Part shown: piece by piece, positions 24,042 through 32,710 of the stretch
Layout of the letters: every line of letters begins with the position of its first letter
How positions within the stretch are numbered: the first letter of the stretch is position 1
Source of the DNA: Deltaproteobacteria bacterium
GTDB taxonomy: Bacteria > SAR324 > JACQKK01
Assembly: GCA_029858505.1 (NCBI GenBank)
Contig: JAOUEW010000010.1
Coordinates: 1 to 54,669, forward strand
Direction: 5' to 3'
Length of the DNA: 54,669 nt
Program-made: the position numbers and the translations under genes
Notes under the pieces: generated by a model
Databases searched by the model: none
What the model was told of the DNA's origin: nothing
Seen by the model: only the letters and a program-made list of their open reading frames with translations

Positions 24042-25709
24042 CTATTCTTTCCCTAGGCTCATTCCATGTGCTACTTCCTGGGCTTCCCGTTCCGGACTCC
24101 AGCCCAGTTTTTCTGCCATTCTGCGGGCCACGGCAGTCAACACCTCACGGGCAGCGGGGCGCAGCAGCACCAAGGGCAATCTTCTACGCAGCACGTCTTC
24201 CAGGGTCAGGGCCATCTCCTCTTCCAGGGCCATGTTGACCTCGTCCCACAAAAAAGGGAGGTCGGGGTGGAGGGGTTTTCCCAGGGCTGGTTGGGCCGCA
24301 ATCCGAGAGAGAAGGCCCGGTAAACGATTTCCATAACGCAGGGGGGCCCAGTGGGCCTGGGCGTCGGTGAACCCGGCAGCCTGGCATTGGGCCCGGGCCT
24401 GGGTCAACCAAACTTCAGCATTCCAGGCCGGTTTCCGGGTCTGGGTGTCTGGCCGGGGGCTCCAGGGGGTGGGCTGGCGGCTGGTGGGGGACTCTCCGCC
24501 GGGGTCCCGCCCCAGCAGGGTCATGCATTTGTTGGTCAGCAGGGCGGCATCGGCCCTGGCCGAAGTCAACTTCCCCCCGATGGGCACCCACAGCCCCGGC
24601 AACGGCATCTCCATCTCCCACTCCCGGCTCACCGCGGAGGGATCGCCCTCCATGGAGCGCAGGGTGCGTAAGCCCGCGAACCGCCCCAGCACATCTCCTT
24701 CCGATCGTTGAATGCCCGCCCCAGCCAGGCCTTCCAGCAGGTAAGCCGTGTCTTCCGGCTGCACCCGGCAGTCTTCCGGCGGGCCGTGATAGGCCGTGTC
24801 GGTGGTGCCCACCAGGGTGTGGCCATACCAGGGAATCACGAAAAACACCCGGCTGTCCCGCACATGCCGCAGCAAGTGGGCCTCGTTCCCCGGCAGGGGG
24901 GGCAGAATCAGGTGAACCCCCTTGGTCAGGCGAAAAGCCGGGGGGTTGCCCCGCTGGGCCAGCACCTTCCCCGCCCGGCCCGCCTTGGCCAGACCGCCAA
25001 TCCAGGGGCCCGCCGCCGCCACGGTCATGCGGGCCTTCACCTCCACAGACTTCCCCGTGAGTTGGCAGACCACCGCCGCCCCGGCCACCCGGTTTCCGGC
25101 CAGGGATGATCCAGCCCCGGAAGAATGCCCCCACAACAATTCCACGGCCCGGGCGTGGTTCACCACCACAGCACCGGCCCTGGCCGCCCCCCAGACCACT
25201 TCCAGGGTCAGCCGGGCGTCATCGGTTTGTCCATCGGGGTAAGAGAACCCCCCCCGCAGGTCCTGGCGCCGCAGGTAGGGCCAGCTTTGCTCCATGACCC
25301 CGCGGGGAATCCACTGGTGCCGTTGCGAGGCCGGCAGCTTCCCGGCCAGCCCGTCATACAGGGTCAACCCGGCCTTCAGCACCAGGGGGTGGGCGGGCCC
25401 CTCCGGATACAGCGGCACCACAAACCGCAGGGGCCGCACCGCGTGGGGGGCCAGGGTCATCAGCCGCTGGCGCTCTTGCAGAGAATGGCGCACCAAACCA
25501 AACCGGTATTGCTCCAGGTAGCGCAGCCCCCCGTGCATCAATTTGGAAGAGGCCTGAGAAGTGCCAGACCCCCAGTCGTTTTGTTCCACCATCGCCACCC
25601 GCAGCCCCCGCAAGGCGGCGTCCAGGGCCGTCCAGGCCCCGTAGATTCCTCCCCCCACCACCAGCAGGTCAAACTCCCGCCCCTCCAACGCGGTCATCTC
25701 TCTCTTCAT
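24042..25709 (-). CDS. glpD: Aerobic glycerol-3-phosphate dehydrogenase
   Basis: 555 residues from ATG 25709, with GGAGGG upstream. GlpD is a peripheral inner-membrane flavoenzyme that oxidises glycerol-3-phosphate to DHAP and passes electrons to quinone. The FAD motif is DLLVVGGGIYGAWTALDAALRG, followed by EQNDWGSGTSQASSKLMHGGLRYLE, which is diagnostic for GlpD. Further on are TKGVHLILP, PWYGHTLVGTTD and GGKLTSAR. The open frame runs on for 184 residues upstream, but that stretch is the out-of-frame complement of the neighbouring gene. The ATG overlaps the stop of the glycerophosphodiesterase gene (ATGA). Confidence 0.93.
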   Translation of the reverse strand: MKREMTALEGREFDLLVVGGGIYGAWTALDAALRGLRVAMVEQNDWGSGTSQASSKLMHGGLRYLEQYRFGLVRHSLQERQRLMTLAPHAVRPLRFVVPLYPEGPAHPLVLKAGLTLYDGLAGKLPASQRHQWIPRGVMEQSWPYLRRQDLRGGFSYPDGQTDDARLTLEVVWGAARAGAVVVNHARAVELLWGHSSGAGSSLAGNRVAGAAVVCQLTGKSVEVKARMTVAAAGPWIGGLAKAGRAGKVLAQRGNPPAFRLTKGVHLILPPLPGNEAHLLRHVRDSRVFFVIPWYGHTLVGTTDTAYHGPPEDCRVQPEDTAYLLEGLAGAGIQRSEGDVLGRFAGLRTLRSMEGDPSAVSREWEMEMPLPGLWVPIGGKLTSARADAALLTNKCMTLLGRDPGGESPTSRQPTPWSPRPDTQTRKPAWNAEVWLTQARAQCQAAGFTDAQAHWAPLRYGNRLPGLLSRIAAQPALGKPLHPDLPFLWDEVNMALEEEMALTLEDVLRRRLPLVLLRPAAREVLTAVARRMAEKLGWSPEREAQEVAHGMSLGKE

Positions 25710-26521
25710 GGCTGGCCTCCCTCCCGGCGGTCCAGTTCTTCCCCCAGCCAGCCGGGGTTGTCGCTCATCACGGCATCCACCCCCGCCGCCAGCAGGCGGT
25801 CCAGGGTGGGGGCATCGTTGCACACCCAGGCCCACACCTGCCCCCCCAGGTTTCGGGCTGTCTGAACCCGGGCGGGGGTCACCAGGGATGTGTCTAACGA
25901 AAACGCCCAGGGGAAGGCAGAAGACACCCGCAGTTCCGGGGGCAAGGGGCCCTTCCCCTCCAACGCATCCGGCGGGTGTTCCAGGTTCCAGGCCAGCCGG
26001 GCGCCATGGGCCGCCTGGGCCGTTTCTCCCAGGGCCGCTGCCCGAAAGCACAAAAACCACACGCTCTCCAACCAGCCCCCCGCCGTAACCAATTGGGCCG
26101 CCTGCCGGGCCAGCCGGGCCTCCCGTTCCGGTTCCCGCCCTTTCAATTCTAACAACAGTTGGCAGCGCCCCCCCCAGCGTTCCAACACCTCTTCCAGGGT
26201 CAGCACCCTTTCCCCGGCGAAGCGTGGGTGGAACCAGCCCCCCAGGTCCAGGGCCTGCCATTCGGCCAGGGTCAGTTCATGGGCCTGCTGAGGAAGACCC
26301 AGCTTGGTCAGCACCCGGTCGTGGAACACGATCACCCGCTCGTCGGCGGTCAACTGCAGGTCCATCTCGATGGCCTGGGCACCTTGCTTCAGTGCCAGAT
26401 CAAACGCTACGGCCGTGTTTTCCGGGGCCTCGGCGCTGGCCCCCCGGTGGGCCACCCGCAACGGGCGGGAGTGGGAAGACCCGGCAGAGGGAGATTTGGT
26501 TGAAGGAGAAACAGGAGACAT
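25706..26521 (-). CDS. Glycerophosphodiester phosphodiesterase
   Basis: 271 residues. GDPD enzymes split glycerophosphodiesters from phospholipid turnover into an alcohol and glycerol-3-phosphate. Motifs: VAHRGASAEAPENT with the catalytic His and Arg, IEMDLQLTADERVIVFHD with Glu, Asp and the second His, LLLELKG, and at the end VWAWVCND and GVDAVMSDNPGWL. There is no signal peptide, so it should act in the cytoplasm like UgpQ. Its TGA overlaps the glpD ATG, so product and next enzyme are translationally coupled. Start ATG 26521 has a weak CAGG site; the longer frame upstream overlaps the divergent gene and is not used. Confidence 0.92.
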   Translation of the reverse strand: MSPVSPSTKSPSAGSSHSRPLRVAHRGASAEAPENTAVAFDLALKQGAQAIEMDLQLTADERVIVFHDRVLTKLGLPQQAHELTLAEWQALDLGGWFHPRFAGERVLTLEEVLERWGGRCQLLLELKGREPEREARLARQAAQLVTAGGWLESVWFLCFRAAALGETAQAAHGARLAWNLEHPPDALEGKGPLPPELRVSSAFPWAFSLDTSLVTPARVQTARNLGGQVWAWVCNDAPTLDRLLAAGVDAVMSDNPGWLGEELDRREGGQP

Positions 26522-26719
26522 AGAAACCTGAGAGAAACCTGGGAGCAACCCCGGGTGGGCAGAATGTAGGCGAACGGAGTGGTGACCCAGAATGGATTGC
26601 CTCTTCACCCATACACCTGAACGACCATGGGAGACAATGGTTCTCCCTTTGGGGTATTTCCTGATAGGATAGCCCGGCGGGCCACCCCCATGATCCATCC
26701 CCATCCTCCATTCCGGGCC

Positions 26720-28672
26720 ATGAGCGAAAAAATCCCTTCGGAAGAGCGGTTCGAGGCCATGCTGGACGAGCGGTTCGACCCTGCCCGCCGCCGGGATATG
26801 GTGAGCGGGCTGCTGGCCCACGACAGGGACCGCCGCCCAGAGCCCTTTCCCCAGGCCTTTGTGCGGGGGAAGATTCTGTTCTTTGGGGCGGTGCCCCAGG
26901 CGGTGCGCAAAGCCGTGACCGAGTTGGTGCCCCCCCTGTTGGCCCATGGAGAGCAACTGGGGCTGGTGCTGCGAGACAAAAACCACCAGATTCACCTCTA
27001 CGACAAGCCGTCGTACGAAGCCGCCACCGGGTCCCCCGTGCCGCCGGGGGTGCCCCTCCCCGCCGCCTCTTACCGCTACAATCCGCTGTACCGGGTGTAC
27101 ACCATTCAGGTGGTGCTGCCCCCCCTGGCCGTTGGAGAAGCCAGCGCCCCGCCGGATGTGGTGCTAGGCATGCTGCGGGTGCTGTTCGCCCGTTTGCTGG
27201 GAGACCTGTGGCTGCGAGAAGAAGTGTTCTCCCTGGAGTCGTGGCGGGAGGACGCCGCCGCGGGAAAGACCGGCGGCCCCACCGCCGGGTTTGAAGAAAA
27301 AGTGGTGGTGTTGTCTGGCGTGAACTTCACCCCGCCGCCGTTGGCCAAAGCGGTGGAAACCTGGGCCAAGCGGGCAGGCATGAACCCCACCCGCCTAGCA
27401 GCCCAAGCCCGCAAAGGATTTTTTCAGGACCTGCTGGGCCAAACGGCCCGCCAGATGGTCCCACGCGAATCCGAAGCCGCCGTAGAGGAGACCTTCCGGC
27501 TTTATTTGGCCGGGCTGGAGCGCACCTTGCCCCAGGCCCTGAAAGACGCCGTGGCAGCGGTGGAGGAAGCCGACCGCCAAGTCATGTTCCTTCCCGCCGA
27601 GGAGTGGTTCCATTACCGGCGGCTGGCCCAGGGCAACCCCCTGGCCTACATGCGGGCCGCCCAGGCCCGCATGGGGTTTCTGCTTGAGTCCCTGGCCGCC
27701 GCGGCAGAAACCTTTAGCGAGTTGGAGGGAGGAAAAGAGATTGGAAAAGAGAGGGGAGAGAACGGGAGAGCAAAAGGGGAAGAGAAAGAGGCCGAAGGGG
27801 TCAACCCCCATGTGAAAGACCACCTCGACAGCCACCTGGAAACCCTGACCCAGACTGGGCTGGCCCGGCCCTTTCTGCTGGACAACGTGCGTCTGTCGGC
27901 CCGGCTGGAAGCCCGGCGGAAAGCCTTTCCCCTGGAGGTTCACCAATGGCTGAAGGCCTTGCCCCAGCCCGACCCCCAAGCCCACCAGCTGCTCACCAAG
28001 CGCTGCCGAATGGCGGTGTATCAACGGCTGTACCAAGTGTTTCTGCTATTGAAAGAGTACCTCAAAGCCGCCGAAGGCGGCCGGGGAGAATCCTTCCGCC
28101 AGTCGCCCCGCCACAAAGAACTGAAGGCCCAGGTGAACAACTTCCGGTTCCGGGCCCCCATGATCAACGCCCTGCATGTGCGGGTTGGGCTGCTGCTGGA
28201 CCTGGCCGAGCAGCAGGCCTCGATGGCCAAAAGCCCCCGCCTGCCCCTGGACAGCCTGAGCCGGGGTTGGGGGCAGTTTATCTCGCACCGGGTGCTGGGG
28301 CTGTTCTTCGCCCGGAACCCCAACCTGCTGCCGGGATTTGACCTGCAACGGTATCAAGACAGCGCCTGGGCCCAGACCCGCGCCCAGGCCGCCACGGCCC
28401 CCCACTTGGCCCTCGCGGCCCTGCTGCACGCCCTGTACAAAGAACTGCTGGCCGATGGCGGTGACACCGTGATGGCCCGGCTGGCCGCCGGAATGAAAGC
28501 CAACAGCGGCACCTTCCGCCATGCCCTGCTGCAGGCCCTTCGCCCGGCGGAAAAAGACCGGGCCCTGCCCGCGGAGCGCCGGGTGGAACAACTGGATGCC
28601 CTGGCCCGGGCCGTGGCGGCAGCTTGGCGGGAATCCCGCAAAAACGAGATCGTCGTGCTTTCAAAAACCTGA
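26720..28672 (+). CDS. Large hypothetical protein, no family recognised
   Basis: About 650 residues, codon use like its neighbours, so a real gene. No signal peptide or membrane helix. The N-terminal 200 residues are mixed alpha/beta (VRGKILFFGAVPQAVRKAV, YNPLYRVYTIQVVLP). The remainder is almost all helical, with a Glu/Lys-rich low-complexity linker (GGKEIGKERGENGRAKGEEK) near residue 350 and a Leu/Ala/Arg-rich C-terminal half. No catalytic motif is visible; a cytoplasmic scaffold or structural role is possible but not shown. Start uncertain: ATG 26690 is an alternative, and neither has a Shine-Dalgarno. It is divergent from the glycerophosphodiesterase gene. Confidence 0.7.
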   Translation: MSEKIPSEERFEAMLDERFDPARRRDMVSGLLAHDRDRRPEPFPQAFVRGKILFFGAVPQAVRKAVTELVPPLLAHGEQLGLVLRDKNHQIHLYDKPSYEAATGSPVPPGVPLPAASYRYNPLYRVYTIQVVLPPLAVGEASAPPDVVLGMLRVLFARLLGDLWLREEVFSLESWREDAAAGKTGGPTAGFEEKVVVLSGVNFTPPPLAKAVETWAKRAGMNPTRLAAQARKGFFQDLLGQTARQMVPRESEAAVEETFRLYLAGLERTLPQALKDAVAAVEEADRQVMFLPAEEWFHYRRLAQGNPLAYMRAAQARMGFLLESLAAAAETFSELEGGKEIGKERGENGRAKGEEKEAEGVNPHVKDHLDSHLETLTQTGLARPFLLDNVRLSARLEARRKAFPLEVHQWLKALPQPDPQAHQLLTKRCRMAVYQRLYQVFLLLKEYLKAAEGGRGESFRQSPRHKELKAQVNNFRFRAPMINALHVRVGLLLDLAEQQASMAKSPRLPLDSLSRGWGQFISHRVLGLFFARNPNLLPGFDLQRYQDSAWAQTRAQAATAPHLALAALLHALYKELLADGGDTVMARLAAGMKANSGTFRHALLQALRPAEKDRALPAERRVEQLDALARAVAAAWRESRKNEIVVLSKT

Positions 28673-28708
28673 AAAATTTGCGATAACACGGGGGGATTGA
28701 GATAAACT

Positions 28709-28852
28709 GAGATTTTTGCATCACCCGGATTTTTGCCGTGAAAAGGGGGATTGGGGGGGCGAAGTCCCCATTAAAATAAACCCCCTTCCCCCAGGGCAGG
28801 GGGTGGGGGATGGGAAAAAATAGGTGATGCAAATAGGTGGTGCAGAGGTCTC
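28709..28852 (+). repeat. R1 MITE-like element, copy c (144 bp)
   Basis: Left end GAGATTTTTGCATCACCC, right end GGTGATGCAAATAGGTGGTGCAGAGGTCTC, in which the ATGCA part of the inverted repeat is duplicated. Inside are TTTTTGCCGTGAAAAGGGGG and the palindromic CCTTCCCCCAGGGCAGG block. The inner ends have changed together (GCATCACC with GGTGATGC), so pairing is kept. Lies 43 bp upstream of livK. Confidence 0.8.
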
Positions 28853-28894
28853 AAACGAGCATTGATCATCCATTTCTAAAAAGGACGTTACGCC

Positions 28895-30055
28895 ATGACG
28901 CACCAAACGATTTCCCTGCCTGCCCGCCTGATTCTGCCCGCCCTGCTGCTGGGGTTGTTCTCTGCGGCACTGGGGGGCTGCGAAAAGAAAATCCCCGACA
29001 ACGTCATCCGCGTTGGGCTGGCGGGCCCCCTCACCGGCCCCAACGCCAAATTCGGCGAGCAATTGTTGAAGGGCGCCCAAATGGCCGCCCAGCAAATCAA
29101 CGCCCAGGGCGGCATTTTGGGGAAAAAGGTGGAAATTGTGGAGGGCGACGACGCCTGCGAGGCCAAACAAGCCCGCTCCGTGGCCAACCGCATGGTGGAT
29201 GAACAAGTCTCCGCCGTGATCGGTCACTTCTGCTCTTCCTCCACCATCCCCGCCTCTGAAGTTTACGCTGAACGCAACCTGCTGATGATCACCCCCGGCT
29301 CCACCAACCCCCAGGTCACCGACCGGGGATACCCCGTGATCTTCCGCACCTGCGGCCGGGATGACCAGCAGGGCAAGGTGGCGGCGGCCTTCATTGCCAA
29401 CACGCTCAAACCCCGGGCCGTGGCCATTGTTCACGACAAGACCACCTATGGCCAGGGGCTGGCCGACGCCATGCGGGCGGAATTGAACGGACGCTATCAC
29501 GTGAAAGAAGTGATGTACGAGGGCATTGCCCTGGGAGACAAAGACTTCAACGCCCTCATCACCAAAATGAAGGGCGCCAAGGTGGACCTGATTTATTATG
29601 GCGGGGTTTCCACCGAAGCGGGCCTGCTGGCCCGGCAAGCCGCTGAACAGCGGTTGGGGGCCAAATTCGTGAGCGGTGACGGCGTGATGACCCCCAGCTT
29701 TCCCGAGACCGCCGGCCCCGCCGCCGAGGGCGTGCTGATGACCTTTGGCCCGGACCCCCGCCAAAACAAGGCGGCTCAAAGCGCCGTGAAAGCCTTTCAA
29801 GACATCGGCTACGATCCCGAATCCTACACGCTGTATTCCTACGCCGCCGCTGAAATCATCTTTCAAGCCCTGGCGGCCAATCAGGCCACCCGCGACGGCA
29901 AGGTGCTGGGCGATTATATCCGCTCTCGCCCTGCCTCCACCGTGCTGGGGGTCAAAACCTTCGACACCAAGGGAGACCCCCTGGATGCCGGATACGTGAT
30001 GTACCGCTGGGCCAAGAACAAATCTGGCGGGTTTGAATACGTGCGGGTGAAATAA
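28895..30055 (+). CDS. livK: Branched-chain amino acid ABC transporter, substrate-binding lipoprotein (LivK-like)
   Basis: 386 residues from ATG 28895, with AAAAAGGACG upstream. The signal peptide ends ALGGC, a proper lipobox, so the protein is membrane-anchored rather than free in the periplasm. The type I periplasmic-binding fold is clear: IRVGLAGPLTGPNAKFGEQ, GAQMAAQQINAQGGILG, DDACEAKQARSVANRMV, VIGHFCSSST and the hinge IYYGGVSTEAGLLARQA. It would bring a branched-chain or other aliphatic amino acid, or a related small compound, to LivHM. livH and livM follow after a 342-bp gap filled by an R1 element. Confidence 0.88.
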   Translation: MTHQTISLPARLILPALLLGLFSAALGGCEKKIPDNVIRVGLAGPLTGPNAKFGEQLLKGAQMAAQQINAQGGILGKKVEIVEGDDACEAKQARSVANRMVDEQVSAVIGHFCSSSTIPASEVYAERNLLMITPGSTNPQVTDRGYPVIFRTCGRDDQQGKVAAAFIANTLKPRAVAIVHDKTTYGQGLADAMRAELNGRYHVKEVMYEGIALGDKDFNALITKMKGAKVDLIYYGGVSTEAGLLARQAAEQRLGAKFVSGDGVMTPSFPETAGPAAEGVLMTFGPDPRQNKAAQSAVKAFQDIGYDPESYTLYSYAAAEIIFQALAANQATRDGKVLGDYIRSRPASTVLGVKTFDTKGDPLDAGYVMYRWAKNKSGGFEYVRVK

Positions 30056-30121
30056 TCAAACCGGCCGCGAAAGAACCCTTGGCTAAAACCAAGCAAAAAT
30101 TCGCGCAATTCCAGCCTAGAC

Positions 30122-30355
30122 GAGACCGACTTTTAGCCAGGGTTTTTACCGTGAAAAAAGTTCGCCGTGAAAAGAGTTCGCCGTGAAAAGAGTTCGCCGT
30201 GAAAAGAGTTCGTTGTGATAAAAGTTCGCCGTGAAAAATAACCCGGGGCTTTGCCGTAAAAAGGGGGCGTGGGGGGCGAAGCCCCCCATTAAGTTCCCCC
30301 TTCCCCCAGGGAAGGGGGCAGGGGGATGGGAGGGAAATACATGCGGATGCAGGTA
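30122..30355 (+). repeat. R1 element, copy d, with internal 16-bp tandem array
   Basis: Begins GAGACCGACTTTTAGCC and contains GCTTTGCCGTAAAAAGGGGG, GGGGGGCGAAGCCCCCC and the CCTTCCCCCAGGGAAGG block. The right terminal repeat is lost (right limit approximate). Between 30149 and 30238 a 16-bp unit, CCGTGAAAAGAGTTCG, is repeated five times at exact period, plus a partial sixth. The unit begins with the CCGTGAAAAG sub-terminal motif of R1, so the array grew from it. It fills the livK-livH gap (30056-30397), where I see no gene. Confidence 0.75.
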
Positions 30356-30397
30356 CAGGTACAAATTTCTGGTTAACACTTTCGAACCACGGGAATC

Positions 30398-31318
30398 TTG
30401 GATACCGCGTCTTTGCTGGGCCAACAAATCATCAACGGCCTGATCCTGGGCTCCATCTACGGCCTCATCGCCATCGGCTACACCATGGTCTATGGCATCA
30501 TCGGCATGATCAATTTCGCCCACGGCGAAATCTACATGATCGGGGCCTACTTGGGGGCCATTTTCCTGGCCCTGGTGGCAGCCTTTGGGTTGAATTCGGC
30601 GGGGTTGGCCCTGGCGGCGGCCTTGATTTTGGCGGTGGCGGTCACCAGCCTGTACGGGTTGACCATTGAGCGGGTGGCCTACCGCCCCCTGCGGGGCCAA
30701 GAGCGGCTGGCCCCCCTCATCTCCGCCATCGGCATGTCTTTGGTGCTGCAAAATTACGTGCAAATGGCCCAGGGGGCCCAAGACAAATCGGTGCCGCCTC
30801 TGTTCAACGGCGCCCTGCGCTGGGGCCAAGGCGTCTGGTCGGTGCAGATTACCTACATTCAACTCATCATCGTGGCGGTGACCCTGCTGAGCATGGGGGC
30901 CCTGACCTGGCTGGTGCGGGGCACCGCCCTGGGGCGGGCCATGCGGGCCACCGAACAGGATCGGGTGATGGCGGGGCTGCTCGGCATTCACACCGACCGC
31001 GTCATTTCTTTGGTGTTCGTCGCCGGGTCGGCCATGGGGGCCGTGGCGGGCATGCTCATCGCCCTTAACTTCGGCTCGTTCAACTTTTTCATTGGCTTCG
31101 TGGCGGGGGTGAAAGCCTTCACCGCCGCGGTGCTGGGGGGCATCGGTTCGCTGCCGGGGGCCATGCTGGGGGGCCTGATATTAGGGCTGGGAGAATCGCT
31201 GTTCGCCGGGTTTGCCTCCACCGCTTACAAAGACGTGTTCTCGTTTTCGCTGCTGGTGGCGGTGCTCATCTTTCGCCCCACCGGCCTGCTGGGCCGCCCG
31301 GCGGTGGAGAAAGTGTAG
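30398..31318 (+). CDS. livH: Branched-chain amino acid ABC transporter permease LivH
   Basis: 306 residues. Opens with MDTASLLGQQIINGLILGSIYGLIAIGYTMVYGIIGMINFAHGE split over the first helix, almost identical in pattern to E. coli LivH, including the NFAHGE loop. Multiple membrane helices follow; the EAA-like loop region is RGTALGRAMRATEQD. The start is TTG 30398: an in-frame stop lies 22 nt upstream and no ATG or GTG fits, so a non-ATG start is forced. livM begins 7 nt after the stop. It should form the membrane pore with LivM. Confidence 0.92.
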   Translation: MDTASLLGQQIINGLILGSIYGLIAIGYTMVYGIIGMINFAHGEIYMIGAYLGAIFLALVAAFGLNSAGLALAAALILAVAVTSLYGLTIERVAYRPLRGQERLAPLISAIGMSLVLQNYVQMAQGAQDKSVPPLFNGALRWGQGVWSVQITYIQLIIVAVTLLSMGALTWLVRGTALGRAMRATEQDRVMAGLLGIHTDRVISLVFVAGSAMGAVAGMLIALNFGSFNFFIGFVAGVKAFTAAVLGGIGSLPGAMLGGLILGLGESLFAGFASTAYKDVFSFSLLVAVLIFRPTGLLGRPAVEKV

Positions 31319-31324
31319 AATGCC

Positions 31325-32599
31325 ATGACCCCCCCCAAACCGATCACTCACCTGCTGGCCGACGCGGCCCTGGCCGCTGGCGTGGCCCTGGTGCTGTTCT
31401 TCCCCCTGCTGGGCATGGTGCTGGAAGGCACCGCCATTCATTATCAGCCGGGCCGGGCGGCCTGGGCGGTGGGGCTGGTGTTTGCCGGGCGGCTGGCCCT
31501 GGGCCTGGCGCGCCGGGGCGGCGGGACCCCCCCCCTGGCCGCCTGGCAGCAACGCGCTGGGGCCTCTGCTCAAAATGTTTGGGAGCGTCTGCACCAGCAT
31601 CAACGCTGGATGCTGCCCCTGCTGGTAGCCCTGGTGGCCCTGCTTCCCCTGGCCCCCTTCGCCACCAACTATCTGCTGCAAATTTGCACCCTGGCCATGA
31701 TTTACGTGGTGCTGGGCACGGGGCTAAACATTGTGGTGGGGCTGGCGGGGCTGCTAGACCTGGGTTACGTGGCCTTTTACGCGGTGGGGGCCTATTCGTT
31801 TGCGCTATTGGCCAAGCATGCCGATGTTTCCTTCTGGTTGGCCCTGCCGGTGGGCGGGGCCCTGGCCGCCATGGCTGGCGCCCTGCTGGCCTTTCCTGTG
31901 CTGCGCATGCACGGCGATTATCTGGCCATCGTCACCTTGGGCTTTGGGGAGATCATTAGGGAGTTGCTGAACAACTTGGTGGAGCTGACCGGCGGCCCCA
32001 ACGGCTTGGCCGCCCCCCGCCCCACCCTGTTCGGGCTAGAGTTCTCTCCGGAGCCTTCCCCCGGCCGCGCGGCTTTTCATCAGTTCTTCGGCCTGAGTTA
32101 CTCGCCCGCCCAACGCTATGTGTTCCTGTACTTGGTGATGCTGGCCTTCACGGTGCTGGTGGTGTGGGTGTTTCACCGCCTGCGGGCCATGCCCATCGGC
32201 CGGGCCTGGGAGGCCCTGCGGGAAGACGAGACCGCCTGCAAGGCCCTGGGCATTCACCACGTCACGACCAAACTTTCGGCCTTCGCCCTGGGGGCCAGCT
32301 TTGGGGGCATGGCCGGGGTGTTCTTCGCCGCCACAGAGGGCTTCATCAACCCCATCTCCTTTACCTTCATGGAGTCGGCCATCATTTTGGCCATTGTGGT
32401 GCTGGGGGGCATGGGTTCCATCACCGGGGTGGTGCTGGCGGCGGTGCTGATTACCCTGGGGCCCGAACTGTTCCGCGAGTTTGAATCCTTCCGGATGCTG
32501 TTCTTTGGCCTGGCCATGGTGGGGGTGATGGTGTGGCGGCCCGGCGGGCTGCTCACCGTGCGCCGGGCGGTGTTCCGGGGGCCGGGCGGGGCCATCTAA
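31325..32599 (+). CDS. livM: Branched-chain amino acid ABC transporter permease LivM
   Basis: 424 residues, the same length as E. coli LivM, with the extra N-terminal hydrophobic region before the conserved core. The core shows YVVLGTGLNIVVGLAGLLDLGYVAFYAVGAY in part, MHGDYLAIVTLGFGEI, and the cytoplasmic loop GRAWEALREDETACKALGI, which docks the ATPase. No livG or livF follows: the next gene is on the other strand after a terminator. The importer therefore needs ATPases encoded elsewhere. Confidence 0.92.
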   Translation: MTPPKPITHLLADAALAAGVALVLFFPLLGMVLEGTAIHYQPGRAAWAVGLVFAGRLALGLARRGGGTPPLAAWQQRAGASAQNVWERLHQHQRWMLPLLVALVALLPLAPFATNYLLQICTLAMIYVVLGTGLNIVVGLAGLLDLGYVAFYAVGAYSFALLAKHADVSFWLALPVGGALAAMAGALLAFPVLRMHGDYLAIVTLGFGEIIRELLNNLVELTGGPNGLAAPRPTLFGLEFSPEPSPGRAAFHQFFGLSYSPAQRYVFLYLVMLAFTVLVVWVFHRLRAMPIGRAWEALREDETACKALGIHHVTTKLSAFALGASFGGMAGVFFAATEGFINPISFTFMESAIILAIVVLGGMGSITGVVLAAVLITLGPELFREFESFRMLFFGLAMVGVMVWRPGGLLTVRRAVFRGPGGAI

Positions 32600-32651
32600 T
32601 CTTTCTCCTCTCCCTAATTTTTTCCCGCTTTCAAAGCATCCCCACATGCTC

Positions 32652-32679
32652 AAAAAAAACGGCCAGAGATCTCTGGCCG
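32652..32679 (-). terminator. Rho-independent terminator of propeller lipoprotein B
   Basis: A perfect palindrome CGGCCAGAGATCTCTGGCCG (32660-32679), followed on the minus strand by eight T. It lies 31 nt past the stop of the 32711-34873 gene. On the plus strand, the livM side, it lacks a T-tract. Confidence 0.85.
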
Positions 32680-32710
32680 CTGGTGTGTATATCTTGAAAT
32701 ATGGGAACCC

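Noticed and set aside
24042-26261. 739-residue GlpD fusion protein
   Set aside because: The extra 184 N-terminal residues are Gly/Pro-rich out-of-frame complement of the glycerophosphodiesterase gene; GlpD has its own ATG and ribosome site at 25709.
25706-26995. 429-residue form of the glycerophosphodiesterase
   Set aside because: The upstream part overlaps the divergent 26720 gene antisense and shows no domain; the GDPD fold begins just after ATG 26521.
30149-30238. CRISPR-like array
   Set aside because: The 16-bp units follow each other without spacers, and no cas gene is present; it is a simple tandem repeat.
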